NCBI GenBank assembly: GCA_001464575.1
Contig: LNFE01000126.1
Span: 1-40,822, forward strand
Reading direction: 5' to 3'
Source of the DNA: Acidobacteria bacterium Ga0077553
GTDB taxonomy: Bacteria; Acidobacteriota; Terriglobia; Bryobacterales; Bryobacteraceae
DNA length: 40,822 nucleotides
A program made the position numbers and the translations under genes. The notes under the pieces were generated by a model, which was not told the origin of the DNA, ran no database searches, and worked only from the letters and a program-made list of their open reading frames with translations. Of this stretch, positions 33,995 to 40,822 are shown one piece after another. The first letter of the stretch is position 1, and the number at the start of each line of letters is the position of its first letter.

Positions 33995-34570
33995 TCACCC
34001 GCCCCCGGCCCCGCCGCTCACCGCCACGGTATAGGGATAGCTGCCCACCGCCACCGTCTCCACGCTCTTCTTTCCCAAGTCGACGATCGCCAGCGCATGC
34101 TTTTGGTTTAGCGCCACCAGCACCGTCTCCCCGATCACCGCCAATCCGCTTGGCGCTCCTTCCATCTTGATCGCCCCATCCGCCACGAAGCCCGCCGCCG
34201 TCCGCCGGAACAGCTTCAACTCCTGATCCTGCCCGCCACCCACGAACAGCCGCTCCCCATCCGCCGAGAACGCGACGCCAACGAAGCTATCGCCCAGCGC
34301 TATCGTCTGCTCCACCTTCCTGGGCGCCATATCGAGCAAATGCAGCGCCCGCGGAGCAAAGTTCGACCCCGTCACGACTGCCATCCGCTTCCCGTCCGGG
34401 CTCAGCGTAATGCCCAGCGGCCGGTCGTTCACCTCCAACGGCACACCCGCCGGCATCACCCATTGGCCGGTCGGCAGCAGCGTCCGCCCATCGGCCTGCT
34501 TGCCCAGTTTCACCGTCCAAACCACGGCGCCGAACAGCGCCAAGCCACACAATCCAACCAGTATGCGCAT
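33995..34570 (-). pseudogene. N-terminal part of the same YncE-propeller gene, frameshifted
   Basis: A 191-residue frame opening with a signal anchor (RILVGLCGLALFGAVVW) and then YncE-type blades (LGITLSPDGKRMAVVTGS, VGVAFSADGERLFVGGG, and VGSYPYTVAVS). It breaks off in a G-rich run to give SGGAGGG and TGA at 33995-33997. Read in the next frame this run gives GAGPGAGDMTDGVFP, which continues smoothly into 33993. Relatives as I remember them have about ten more residues here (a VSNWGGR-type strand), so a small deletion plus frame change is likely. Sequencing error in a GC run is the main alternative. Confidence 0.65.
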
Positions 34571-34645
34571 CGCCCGGCAGCGTAACATATCCCACCGGCC
34601 TAGTACCAACGTTTACGCCCTGAGGCAAACATCCATATCAGTCCA

Positions 34646-34701
34646 GGAGTTCTCCCAATGTTGTCCCACTTCCGGAACCCTCACTCTATAGGCAGAACTC
34701 C
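34646..34701 (+). promoter_or_regulatory. Inverted repeat ending just before the PEP-CTERM gene start
   Basis: GGAGTTCT (34646-34653) and AGAACTCC (34694-34701) are perfect complements separated by 40 bases; the second arm ends two bases before the ATG at 34704. It could be an operator pair or an RNA stem covering the translation start, where no Shine-Dalgarno is seen. Eight-base arms at this spacing may also arise by chance. Confidence 0.3.
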
Positions 34702-34703
34702 CT

Positions 34704-35483
34704 ATGCAAACCGTCCGGCTCGTTTTCCTTCTATCAGGAATCGTCGCGCTTCTGCCCGGCGCCTCCATCTCCCTGTCCATCTCGGCGCCAGGCGAGCAGG
34801 CAACCTTCGTCGGCTCCGCCCTTACCGAGACGTTTAACTCCCCAGCTCTGGGCATTCGCACCACCAGCTTCAACGCCGCGATCGGCGTCTATCAACTCAA
34901 CACCAACTCGGCCCTCGCCATCCTCGCCGCGAACCAGTACGGCGGCGCCAACGGCAGCAACTACGTCTCCCTCGGCGCGCAGAGTGGCACCTCCACCCCG
35001 GTCAGTCTACAACTCAACGCCAGCTATAACTACTTCGGTTTCTGGTGGTCTGCCGGTGATCGCAACAATGGCCTGAGCCTCTACGATGGCGACCAATTCC
35101 TCGCCCGCATCAGCACGGCCGACATTACCAACCGGCTCTCCCCGACTACCGGACAAGTGCAGGCCGTGAACGGCAGCTTTTATAACAACTCCCTGTTCTA
35201 CGGAAACCCCAATGACCTGACGCAGAACACGGGCGAACCTTATGCGTATGTGAGTCTGATCGCCACGGGAGTTACGTTTAACCGCATCGTCTTCGATAAC
35301 TCCGGCACCACCGGCACCGGCTTCGAGAGCGACAATCATAGCGTCTATTTCGGCTCAATCTCTGTCCCCGGCACGAGCGTACTCATCTCGAACACGCCCA
35401 CTGCCGTCCCGGAACCGGCCACCTTCGCCCTCTGCGGCGCTGCTCTCCTCGCCCTGGGTTACACCCGCCGCCGTCGAGCTTAG
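34704..35483 (+). CDS. PEP-CTERM sorting-domain exported protein
   Basis: A 259-residue secreted protein. A signal peptide (QTVRLVFLLSGIVALLPGAS) is followed by a Ser/Asn/Thr/Gly-rich beta-type region with no family I can name, and then a PEP-CTERM tail: VPEP at 235-238, a hydrophobic segment (ATFALCGAALLALGY) and a final RRRRA. This tail directs proteins to an exosortase/EPS-linked surface pathway. No exosortase gene is in the window. It is divergent from the broken propeller gene and overlaps the convergent sulfatase stop by four bases. Confidence 0.9.
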   Translation: MQTVRLVFLLSGIVALLPGASISLSISAPGEQATFVGSALTETFNSPALGIRTTSFNAAIGVYQLNTNSALAILAANQYGGANGSNYVSLGAQSGTSTPVSLQLNASYNYFGFWWSAGDRNNGLSLYDGDQFLARISTADITNRLSPTTGQVQAVNGSFYNNSLFYGNPNDLTQNTGEPYAYVSLIATGVTFNRIVFDNSGTTGTGFESDNHSVYFGSISVPGTSVLISNTPTAVPEPATFALCGAALLALGYTRRRRA

Positions 35484-36805
35484 CCAGCCGGACGGAACTG
35501 GTCTTTGGTCTGGCCGCTCCAATCCGCCAACATCCGCCGGTGGCGCATCAACTCCGCGGCTGCTTCCGGCCGGCGCGCCAGATTCGCCACCTCTCCCGGA
35601 TCCTGTTCCAAGTCGAACAACTGCTCCGGGTTGGCTCCGCTCCGAAACACGACGTACTTGTAGCGCTGGCTCCGCACCATCCGCCCATCCCGGCTCGCAT
35701 CCTGATAGCGCAGTTCGCTCACCACGTACTCCCGCCCCGCGTCCTTTCGCAGACTCACCCCGCGCAGATCGGCCGGCGCCGCCACCCCGGCGTAGTCACA
35801 GAACGTCGGCAAAATGTCCAGCAGCGAAGCCAACCGGTTGGTCACGCCCTGCCCCACGCCCGGCCCCGCCATCACCATCGGCACATGCACGCTCTCTTCA
35901 TAGAAAGCCGCCTTCTGCGCCCACCGGTGCCCGCCCTGCCCCTCACCATGGTCGCTGGCAAAAATCACCACCGTCTTCCGGTCCAGCCCCGTCGCCTCCA
36001 GCGCGTGCAGCACCGTGCCGATATGCCCATCCACGGTCTCCACCATCCGGTAGTAGTCGTGGAGATACTGCCGCACGTCGTCGCGCCGCCACTCCGCCGC
36101 CACGCCAATGCCTTGCGACATCAGGTCATAGCCCTCTCGCCGGTGGTACTGCATGCACTCGGGCTCCTCCGGGTCCACGGCCATATTCCCCGGCGCCGGC
36201 GGATACTTCGCAACATCCACATGGTTCCGCGTCCCCGGATGCTGCCGGATCCAATCACAGATATCGTGCGGGTTCATAAGCGAAGCCACCATCAGGAACG
36301 GTTCCTTCGCCGCGGGGCCTCGCAACCACTTCGCGCACTCCCGCGCCACCGGTTCATCCATATCGCGGCCCAGCGCGCTGCCGCCCACTAGCTTTTCGAA
36401 CCCCGTCATCCCGTCGAACGACTTCGGTAGATGCCACTTGCCGGCGTAAACCGTCTTGTATCCCGCTGCTGAAAACACTTCGCCCATCGTCGGCATCCCC
36501 GCGACGATCGGCCTCCCGTTTACTTCAACTCCCGTCTCATGGGGCATCCGTCCCGTGAAGATGCTGGACCGCGACGGCGAACACACCGGATAGGTACAGT
36601 ACGCCTCGCTGAACGTCGTCCCCCGCGCGGCCAGCCGGTCCATGGCCGGCGTCTTCAGGTACGGATTCCCGCAGCCAGACCACGCCGTGTGCCCCTGCTG
36701 GTCCGTCAGAATCAGCAGCAGGTTCGGCCGCTCCACCGCGGCCCACGCCGGCGCCGCCATCATCCCGCTCAACATCGCCCGTCGACTGATCATCGACGAC
36801 ATCAT
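35480..36805 (-). CDS. Sulfatase, Tat-exported (formylglycine type)
   Basis: A 441-residue arylsulfatase-superfamily enzyme. SRRAMLSGMMAAPAWA is a twin-arginine-like signal. The metal site begins LLLILTDQQGH (29-39), with D35-Q36 as in N-sulfoglucosamine or choline-type sulfatases. The signature C75-S-P-S-R79, in YPVCSPSRSSIFTGR, marks the cysteine to be converted to formylglycine, followed by YAGKWHLPK (about 120-128) and FASDHGEGQGGHRW (about 278-291). Substrate is unknown; glycosaminoglycan-like sulfate esters are plausible. The ATG at 36805 overlaps the aldo/keto reductase stop (ATGA); two more in-frame ATGs follow within 12 bases. Confidence 0.92.
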   Translation of the reverse strand: MMSSMISRRAMLSGMMAAPAWAAVERPNLLLILTDQQGHTAWSGCGNPYLKTPAMDRLAARGTTFSEAYCTYPVCSPSRSSIFTGRMPHETGVEVNGRPIVAGMPTMGEVFSAAGYKTVYAGKWHLPKSFDGMTGFEKLVGGSALGRDMDEPVARECAKWLRGPAAKEPFLMVASLMNPHDICDWIRQHPGTRNHVDVAKYPPAPGNMAVDPEEPECMQYHRREGYDLMSQGIGVAAEWRRDDVRQYLHDYYRMVETVDGHIGTVLHALEATGLDRKTVVIFASDHGEGQGGHRWAQKAAFYEESVHVPMVMAGPGVGQGVTNRLASLLDILPTFCDYAGVAAPADLRGVSLRKDAGREYVVSELRYQDASRDGRMVRSQRYKYVVFRSGANPEQLFDLEQDPGEVANLARRPEAAAELMRHRRMLADWSGQTKDQFRPAG

Positions 36806-37776
36806 ACTGCGCAGTAGAAATTCTTCGCCCAGGCATGCGCTTTGAGCCGCTCCATCACCTCCGCCGGCAGTGGCCCTCGCTCGCTCGCGGCGATGTTCGC
36901 CTCCACGTTCTTCACCTGGCGCATCCCCGGGATGACGGACGACACCTCCGGATGCGAGAGCACCCAGCGCAATGCAATCTCCGCCAGGCTCCCCGGCACA
37001 TCCGCCAAGTCCGCCCGCAGCGCCGCAACCCGCTCCACCACCTGCCGCTTCCGATCGCCCCCGAAATACATCTCCCGGAACTCGCCCGCCGCGAACACGG
37101 TCGCCTCGGTAATCGCCCCCGTCAACGCGCCTTCATCCAACGGACACCGCGCCAGCACCCCAATGTTCCGCGCAGCGCACAGCGGGAACAACTCCGCCGC
37201 CGGCGTCGGGTCGAAGATGTTGAAGATCACCTGCACCGTGTCGATCATCCCCGTCTCAATCAACGACAACGCCGAGGCCGGCTGATGATCATTGATCGAA
37301 ATCCCGAAGTGCTTCACCTTCCCCGAATTCTTCAGCGTCTCAATGCCCCGCCGCCAATCCTGCGCCTGCAGCCACTCCGGGTTCCACACATGGAACTGCT
37401 GCAAATCAATCTGCTCCACGCCCAGGTTTCGCAGACTCTCCTCAGTCGACTCGACGATATAGGCAAACGGAAACACCTCTTCAATCGCCACCCCCGGCTG
37501 CGCCGGCCACACGCGATTCTTCGGCGGGATCTTCGTCGCAATCGTCACCGCATGGCCCGCCCCCCGCGCCGCTTCGCCCACCAGCTTCTCGGAGTGGCCT
37601 TCGTTATAGGCGAGGGCCGTATCGATAAAATTCAGGCCCAGTTCAAACGCCCGCCGCAGCGCCGCCAACGATTGCGCGTCATCGCCGCCTATCCACTGCC
37701 GCCCCCCAATCCCCCAAGCCCCGTACCCGATCTCGCTCACCGCAATCTGCGTTCCGCCCAGTTTTCGAAAGTGCAT
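36802..37776 (-). CDS. Aldo/keto reductase
   Basis: A 324-residue NAD(P)H-dependent (beta/alpha)8 reductase. The catalytic tetrad is visible: D52 (FIDTALAYNEG), Y57, K82 (TKIPPKN) and H129 (QQFHVWNPEW). The C-terminal half has the cofactor-binding GISIN and the SVIPGMRQVKNVEANI stretch (about 285-300). Length and motifs fit the YajO/Tas-like subgroup that acts on sugars and other carbonyls. It is co-transcribed with the sulfatase downstream, which suggests processing of a desulfated sugar, but this is inference. The divergent DinB-like gene starts 29 bases away. Confidence 0.92.
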   Translation of the reverse strand: MHFRKLGGTQIAVSEIGYGAWGIGGRQWIGGDDAQSLAALRRAFELGLNFIDTALAYNEGHSEKLVGEAARGAGHAVTIATKIPPKNRVWPAQPGVAIEEVFPFAYIVESTEESLRNLGVEQIDLQQFHVWNPEWLQAQDWRRGIETLKNSGKVKHFGISINDHQPASALSLIETGMIDTVQVIFNIFDPTPAAELFPLCAARNIGVLARCPLDEGALTGAITEATVFAAGEFREMYFGGDRKRQVVERVAALRADLADVPGSLAEIALRWVLSHPEVSSVIPGMRQVKNVEANIAASERGPLPAEVMERLKAHAWAKNFYCAV

Positions 37777-37805
37777 CAGACCTTCAGTTTAGAATGGGGA
37801 GGTCC

Positions 37806-38258
37806 ATGGATACCCTCCTCGACCCCCAGGTCCTCGCCACCACCTGCCGCCGTCTCGAAGGCCTAACGCCCGAAACCAAAGCCCTCTGGGGCCGTATGTC
37901 CGCCCACCAGATGGTCTGCCACCTCAGCGACAGCTTCCTCCTCGCCATGGCGGAAAAGACCGCCTCCCCGGCCACCGGCTTCTTCCAACGCACCGTCATC
38001 AAGTGGCTTGCCTTGCGCCTGGAGCGACCCTGGCCCCACAACATCCCCACCCGCCCCGAGATGGACCAGGCCCTCCGCGGCGCCCCGCTCACCGACTTCG
38101 CCGCCGACCGCGCCCGCCTCGCGAGCCTCCTCCACCGCTTCGCTCAACCCGCCCCCACCTTCGGCGTCCATCCCATCTTTGGCCAAATGACCTCCTGGGA
38201 ATGGCGCCGCTGGGGCTACCTGCACGCCGATCATCATCTGCGTCAATTCGGACTCTAA
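37806..38258 (+). CDS. DinB-like / DUF1569 family protein
   Basis: A 150-residue four-helix bundle protein of the DinB/YfiT-like clan, closest by eye to DUF1569. Candidate metal ligands are in SAHQMVCHLSDS (about 32-43) and HADHHLRQF (near the C-terminus). Members may be metal-dependent thiol transferases; function here is unknown. ATG 37806 is chosen because GGGGAGG lies at 37796-37802; an ATG at 37794 overlaps that site. The stop overlaps the second sulfatase start by one base (TAATG). Confidence 0.85.
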   Translation: MDTLLDPQVLATTCRRLEGLTPETKALWGRMSAHQMVCHLSDSFLLAMAEKTASPATGFFQRTVIKWLALRLERPWPHNIPTRPEMDQALRGAPLTDFAADRARLASLLHRFAQPAPTFGVHPIFGQMTSWEWRRWGYLHADHHLRQFGL

Positions 38259-39664
38259 TGCAACGCCGCCATTTCCTCTCGCTCCTCGCCGGCTCCGCCC
38301 TCGCGCAGCCCTCCTTCACCCCGCCGAACATCGTCCTCATCCTCGCCGACGATCTCGGGGCCACCGACCTCGGCTGCTACGGCTCTGACCTGCACGAGAC
38401 ACCCCGCATCGATCGCATCTCCCGCCAGTCTCTGCGCTTTACGCAGGCACTCTCCCCCGCCCCCGTCTGCTCCCCCACGCGCGCCGCCTTGCTCACGGGC
38501 AAGCATCCCGCCCGCCTCGGCATCACCATTTGGAGCGAAGGCGCCCTAACCCCGCCCACGAACCAACGCCTGCTCCCGGCCACCTCGGAACCCAACCTTC
38601 CCCATACGGAGACCACGCTCGCCGAAGTCCTCCAGCAAGCCGGCTACTCCACGGCACTCATCGGCAAGTGGCACCTCGGCGACGCCGGCCACCACCCGGA
38701 GACGCAAGGCTTCGAGGTCAACCTCGGCGGCACCCATTGGGGCGCCCCGCCGACTTACTTCTATCCCTACAGCGGCGCCTTCGGCAGCCAGAAGGAGTTC
38801 CGCTACGTCCCCAGCCTCACCCCCGGCCCGGAAGGCGAGTACCTCACCGACCGGCTCACCACGGAAGCGCTCCGCGTTATCGACGCCTTCCACGCCCGGC
38901 AGAAACCGTTCTTTCTCTACCTCGCCCACCACGCCCCGCACACCCCCATCGAAGCCAAGCCCGCCCTCGTCGCCAAGTATGAAGCCAAGCTCACGAAAGG
39001 CGTCAACCACACTAACCCCACCTACGCCGCCATGGTCGAATCGCTCGATCAATCGGTCGGCCGCGTGCTCGACCATCTCCGCATCCGCGGTCTCGATCGC
39101 AACACCATCTTCATCATCACGTCGGACAACGGTGGCTATCTCCAGAGCGGCAATGGCCCCCGCATCACGACCAACGTCCCCCTCCGCTCCGGCAAAGGGT
39201 CGCTTTACGAAGGAGGCATCCGCGTCCCGCTCATCATTAATTGGCCCGGGGTGACGCCCGTCGGCGCGGTCTCCGCCGAACCCGTCGTCCTGACCGACCT
39301 CTTCCCCACCCTCTGCGCCGCGGCCAAGGCCGCCGTCCCCACCGGAGCCACTGATGGCCTCGACCTCCTCCCAGTGCTCAGGAACCCCGCCGCCCGCCTC
39401 CCCCGCGAAGCGATTCATTTTCACTATCCCCACTACTACCCGACAACAACCCCCGTCTCCGCCCTCCGCACCCGCGAGTGGAAACTCCTCGAATACTTCG
39501 AAGACGACCATGTCGAACTCTACAACCTCGCGCAAGATCCCGGCGAGAAGACCAACCTTGCCGAAAAGAACCCCGCGAAGGCCAAGGCTCTCCGCGACCA
39601 ACTCTACGCTTGGCGCCAATCCGTCGGCGCTCGCCTCCCCACCCCCAACCCGAAGAAGGAGTAA
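38258..39664 (+). CDS. Second Tat-exported sulfatase (formylglycine type)
   Basis: A 468-residue arylsulfatase. QRRHFLSLLAGSALAQ is a twin-arginine signal. The metal site is LILADDLGATDLGCYG (27-42) with D31 and D32, and the signature is C71-S-P-T-R75 followed by AALLTGKHPARLG. IGKWHLGDAGH and TSDNGG (about 285-290) complete the core. It belongs to the common family with a long C-terminal subdomain. It is not a close copy of the sulfatase at 35480: the metal pair and signature differ. The cofactor-forming enzyme is not in this window. Confidence 0.93.
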   Translation: MQRRHFLSLLAGSALAQPSFTPPNIVLILADDLGATDLGCYGSDLHETPRIDRISRQSLRFTQALSPAPVCSPTRAALLTGKHPARLGITIWSEGALTPPTNQRLLPATSEPNLPHTETTLAEVLQQAGYSTALIGKWHLGDAGHHPETQGFEVNLGGTHWGAPPTYFYPYSGAFGSQKEFRYVPSLTPGPEGEYLTDRLTTEALRVIDAFHARQKPFFLYLAHHAPHTPIEAKPALVAKYEAKLTKGVNHTNPTYAAMVESLDQSVGRVLDHLRIRGLDRNTIFIITSDNGGYLQSGNGPRITTNVPLRSGKGSLYEGGIRVPLIINWPGVTPVGAVSAEPVVLTDLFPTLCAAAKAAVPTGATDGLDLLPVLRNPAARLPREAIHFHYPHYYPTTTPVSALRTREWKLLEYFEDDHVELYNLAQDPGEKTNLAEKNPAKAKALRDQLYAWRQSVGARLPTPNPKKE

Positions 39665-39670
39665 CTCCCC

Positions 39671-40096
39671 ATGCGCCTCGCTTTCCTGATGCTGCTGACT
39701 CTTCCGCTGGCCGCCCAGTCGCCGTTAGCGTGGCTTGCCGGATCCTGGACCGCCCAACAGGGCCGGGCGGCCTTTGAAGAGACTTGGCTGCCGCCGGTTG
39801 GAACGTCCCTCCTCGGTCTCAGCCGCACCGTGGCGGGCGGCCGCATGGTGGCCTTCGAGTATCTCCGCATCATCGAGCGTGGCGGCGAGACGTTCTACGT
39901 GGCGCAGCCCAATGGCCGCCCGCCGACGGAGTTCAAGCTGACGTCGTCCACCGCGAGCAAAGCCGTCTTCGAAAATCCCGCCAACGACTTCCCCAAAGTC
40001 ATCTCTTACGAACTCGTTGCTCCCGACAAACTCACGGCCACCATCTCCGCAGGCGAAAAGAAACAGGAGTTCCGCTTCGAGCGCCAAACCCGATAA
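39671..40096 (+). CDS. DUF6265-like exported protein
   Basis: A 141-residue protein with a signal peptide (RLAFLMLLTLPLAAQ). The core has LAWLAGSWTAQQG, FEETWLPPVGTSLLG (about 36-50), FEYLRIIERGGETFYVAQPNG (about 65-85), VFENPANDFPKVISYE (about 98-113) and EFRFERQ at the end: the pattern of DUF6265, a lipocalin-like beta-barrel fold. It starts 6 bases after the sulfatase stop and may be co-transcribed. Function is unknown. Confidence 0.85.
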   Translation: MRLAFLMLLTLPLAAQSPLAWLAGSWTAQQGRAAFEETWLPPVGTSLLGLSRTVAGGRMVAFEYLRIIERGGETFYVAQPNGRPPTEFKLTSSTASKAVFENPANDFPKVISYELVAPDKLTATISAGEKKQEFRFERQTR

Positions 40097-40489
40097 GCTC
40101 TCAGCGTGTACCGCCTGTTACTCCTCTTCGCGCCAGCACGGCTCGCTGGCCAAGGGACAGGTACCGGACGTTTTGCTACTTCGGCCGCTTCCATTGCAAG
40201 GTCGCCATTCAGTCCGTCCCCGTCCAGCGGCTCATCACCCGCCAAAGTGACTGCCCGCTCTCACTCGTCATTGGATTGGACCTAGTCCCAGCGTCGGTGC
40301 GCGGTGTGGCCCGCCGCCGTCGGCACCCACTCAGGAACTAACGCAAGACGCCACCCAGTTCCCGGTCGAGCTCTCCCTGGAACCCTAAACGGAAGCGACC
40401 GGTAAAAGACTGCAACTCCTTCGATCCGCGCAGTCGCTCCCCGCCGTCCTGGACCGTGCGGCGGGGAACGAAAGTGCCGTAACCAGCCC
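40097..40489. other. Gap with no convincing gene; possible remnants
   Basis: Three short frames lack support. A GTG at 40106 opens a 59-residue frame with a signal-peptide-like start (YRLLLLFAPARLAGQ) but no Shine-Dalgarno and then a Ser/Pro-rich body. On the minus strand a 50-codon stretch ending at about 40339 (LRGSKELQSFTGRF and similar) looks coding in composition but has no start codon. These may be remnants of a decayed gene or chance in GC-rich DNA. Confidence 0.3.
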
Positions 40490-40822
40490 CTACATCTTAT
40501 TGATGAACGGAAATCCCCCACCCATAACCCACACATTCGAACCGTCAAATGCCAGTCCGCCCCCTACCGCTCCCGGCGTCGGCGTGGGATAACTCCCTAC
40601 CAGCGAGCCGTCGACGGCCCGAAGCTTAGACACAAGCCCGGCCCCACCCACCGAAGCAACCCAAATGTGGGTTCCGTCGAACACGACCCCCTTTGGCCCC
40701 GGTGGTACCGCGTACGAGCCCACGTGCCCACCATCGCTCACTCGATACTTGCCCACCACCGAACTATTCAGATGCGAGATCCACATATGGGTGCCGTCGA
40801 ACGCCATTCCCGCCCCACCCGT
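40490..40822 (-). CDS. C-terminal end of a repeat beta-propeller protein
   Basis: The frame is open to the right edge, so the start is outside the window. The visible ~110 residues hold three repeats with the core FDGTHxWV: AFDGTHMWISH, VFDGTHIWVASVG and AFDGSNVWVMGGG, about 42 residues apart, each with a (R/A)-(V/A)-x-DG turn in between. It resembles YncE/NHL-type surface propellers. It stops (FPFINKM) part-way through the last blade, before the expected second half of the repeat, so an early stop or frameshift is possible. Confidence 0.7.
   Translation of the reverse strand, partial: TGGAGMAFDGTHMWISHLNSSVVGKYRVSDGGHVGSYAVPPGPKGVVFDGTHIWVASVGGAGLVSKLRAVDGSLVGSYPTPTPGAVGGGLAFDGSNVWVMGGGFPFINKM

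Noticed and set aside
33985..34000. Programmed ribosomal frameshift at the split propeller gene
   Set aside because: No slippery heptamer or stimulatory stem of a known kind; a mutation or sequencing error is simpler.
36835..37866. 343-codon open frame antisense to the aldo/keto reductase
   Set aside because: Pro/Arg/His-rich shadow; the reductase has all four catalytic residues.
38546..39619. 357-codon open frame antisense to the second sulfatase
   Set aside because: Gly/Glu/Val-rich shadow; no motifs and no start context.

Overview
The window looks like part of an Acidobacteriota chromosome, most likely the Bryobacterales / Solibacter lineage. The best marker is the exported protein at 24310-25980, whose N-terminal half resembles the TIGR03437 family expanded in Solibacter. 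Supporting traits are a DUF1549/DUF1553 plus DUF1501 pair, Tat-signal sulfatases, an exported neutral-ceramidase-like protein, a PEP-CTERM protein, a TonB receptor with a carboxypeptidase-regulatory-like N-terminus, high GC, and tight packing with ATGA, TAATG and GTGA junctions. I saw no rRNA, tRNA, CRISPR array, insertion sequence or prophage. The lineage call is from protein families recognised by eye, not from a search.

Layout. 1-2720: the end of a membrane-anchored protein, then cstA with its tiny partner ybdD, closed by a hairpin. 2747-6715 (minus): a Tat-type class V aminotransferase-like protein, an unknown protein, a GT4 glycosyltransferase, a small unknown protein and a lone OmpR/PhoB-type winged-helix protein whose ribosome binding site lies in a perfect inverted repeat. 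6732-8582: an exported CocE/S15-type hydrolase. 8592-12679: bactofilin with promoter and palindrome, a SAM-methyltransferase-like protein without a clear glycine loop, lysS, and a LolC/E-type permease. 12683-15506 (minus): gmhA-like isomerase, a two-domain APH/P-loop kinase, and an exported Pcm-like methyltransferase. 15547-23810 (plus): MliC-META protein, SMP-30 lactonase-like protein, sugar isomerase/epimerase-like protein, Ycf46-like AAA ATPase, ceramidase-like protein, DUF1549/1553 protein and DUF1501 protein. 23776-27500 (minus): a serine-less alpha/beta-hydrolase-like protein with HEAT- and Sel1-like parts, the TIGR03437-like protein and a membrane protein. 27545-31411: sialidase, a [2Fe-2S] ferredoxin on the opposite strand, and a FecA-like TonB receptor. 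31412-34570 (minus): a YncE-propeller/phosphatase gene broken by a frameshift, then a two-domain rhodanese. 34704-40096: PEP-CTERM protein, sulfatase and aldo/keto reductase (minus), DinB-like protein, second sulfatase and a DUF6265-like protein. 40490-40822: the C-terminal end of a repeat beta-propeller.

How the parts fit. Much of the window encodes exported enzymes suited to breaking down complex polymers and lipids in soil: sialidase, two sulfatases, ceramidase-like, lactonase, isomerase, CocE hydrolase, plus a TonB receptor for uptake and CstA for peptide or pyruvate uptake. At least six proteins carry twin-arginine N-termini. The core-type genes (lysS, bactofilin, gmhA, pcm, lolC/E) sit between 8.6 and 15.5 kb.

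The points most worth a second look are the RBS-sequestering repeat at 3030-3065, the two start sites and start-site palindrome of the bactofilin gene, the serine-less hydrolase with HEAT/Sel1 repeats, the gmhA-kinase operon, the exported lactonase/isomerase/AAA-ATPase overlap cluster, and the frameshifted propeller-phosphatase. I found no clear-cut new defence or mobile system.
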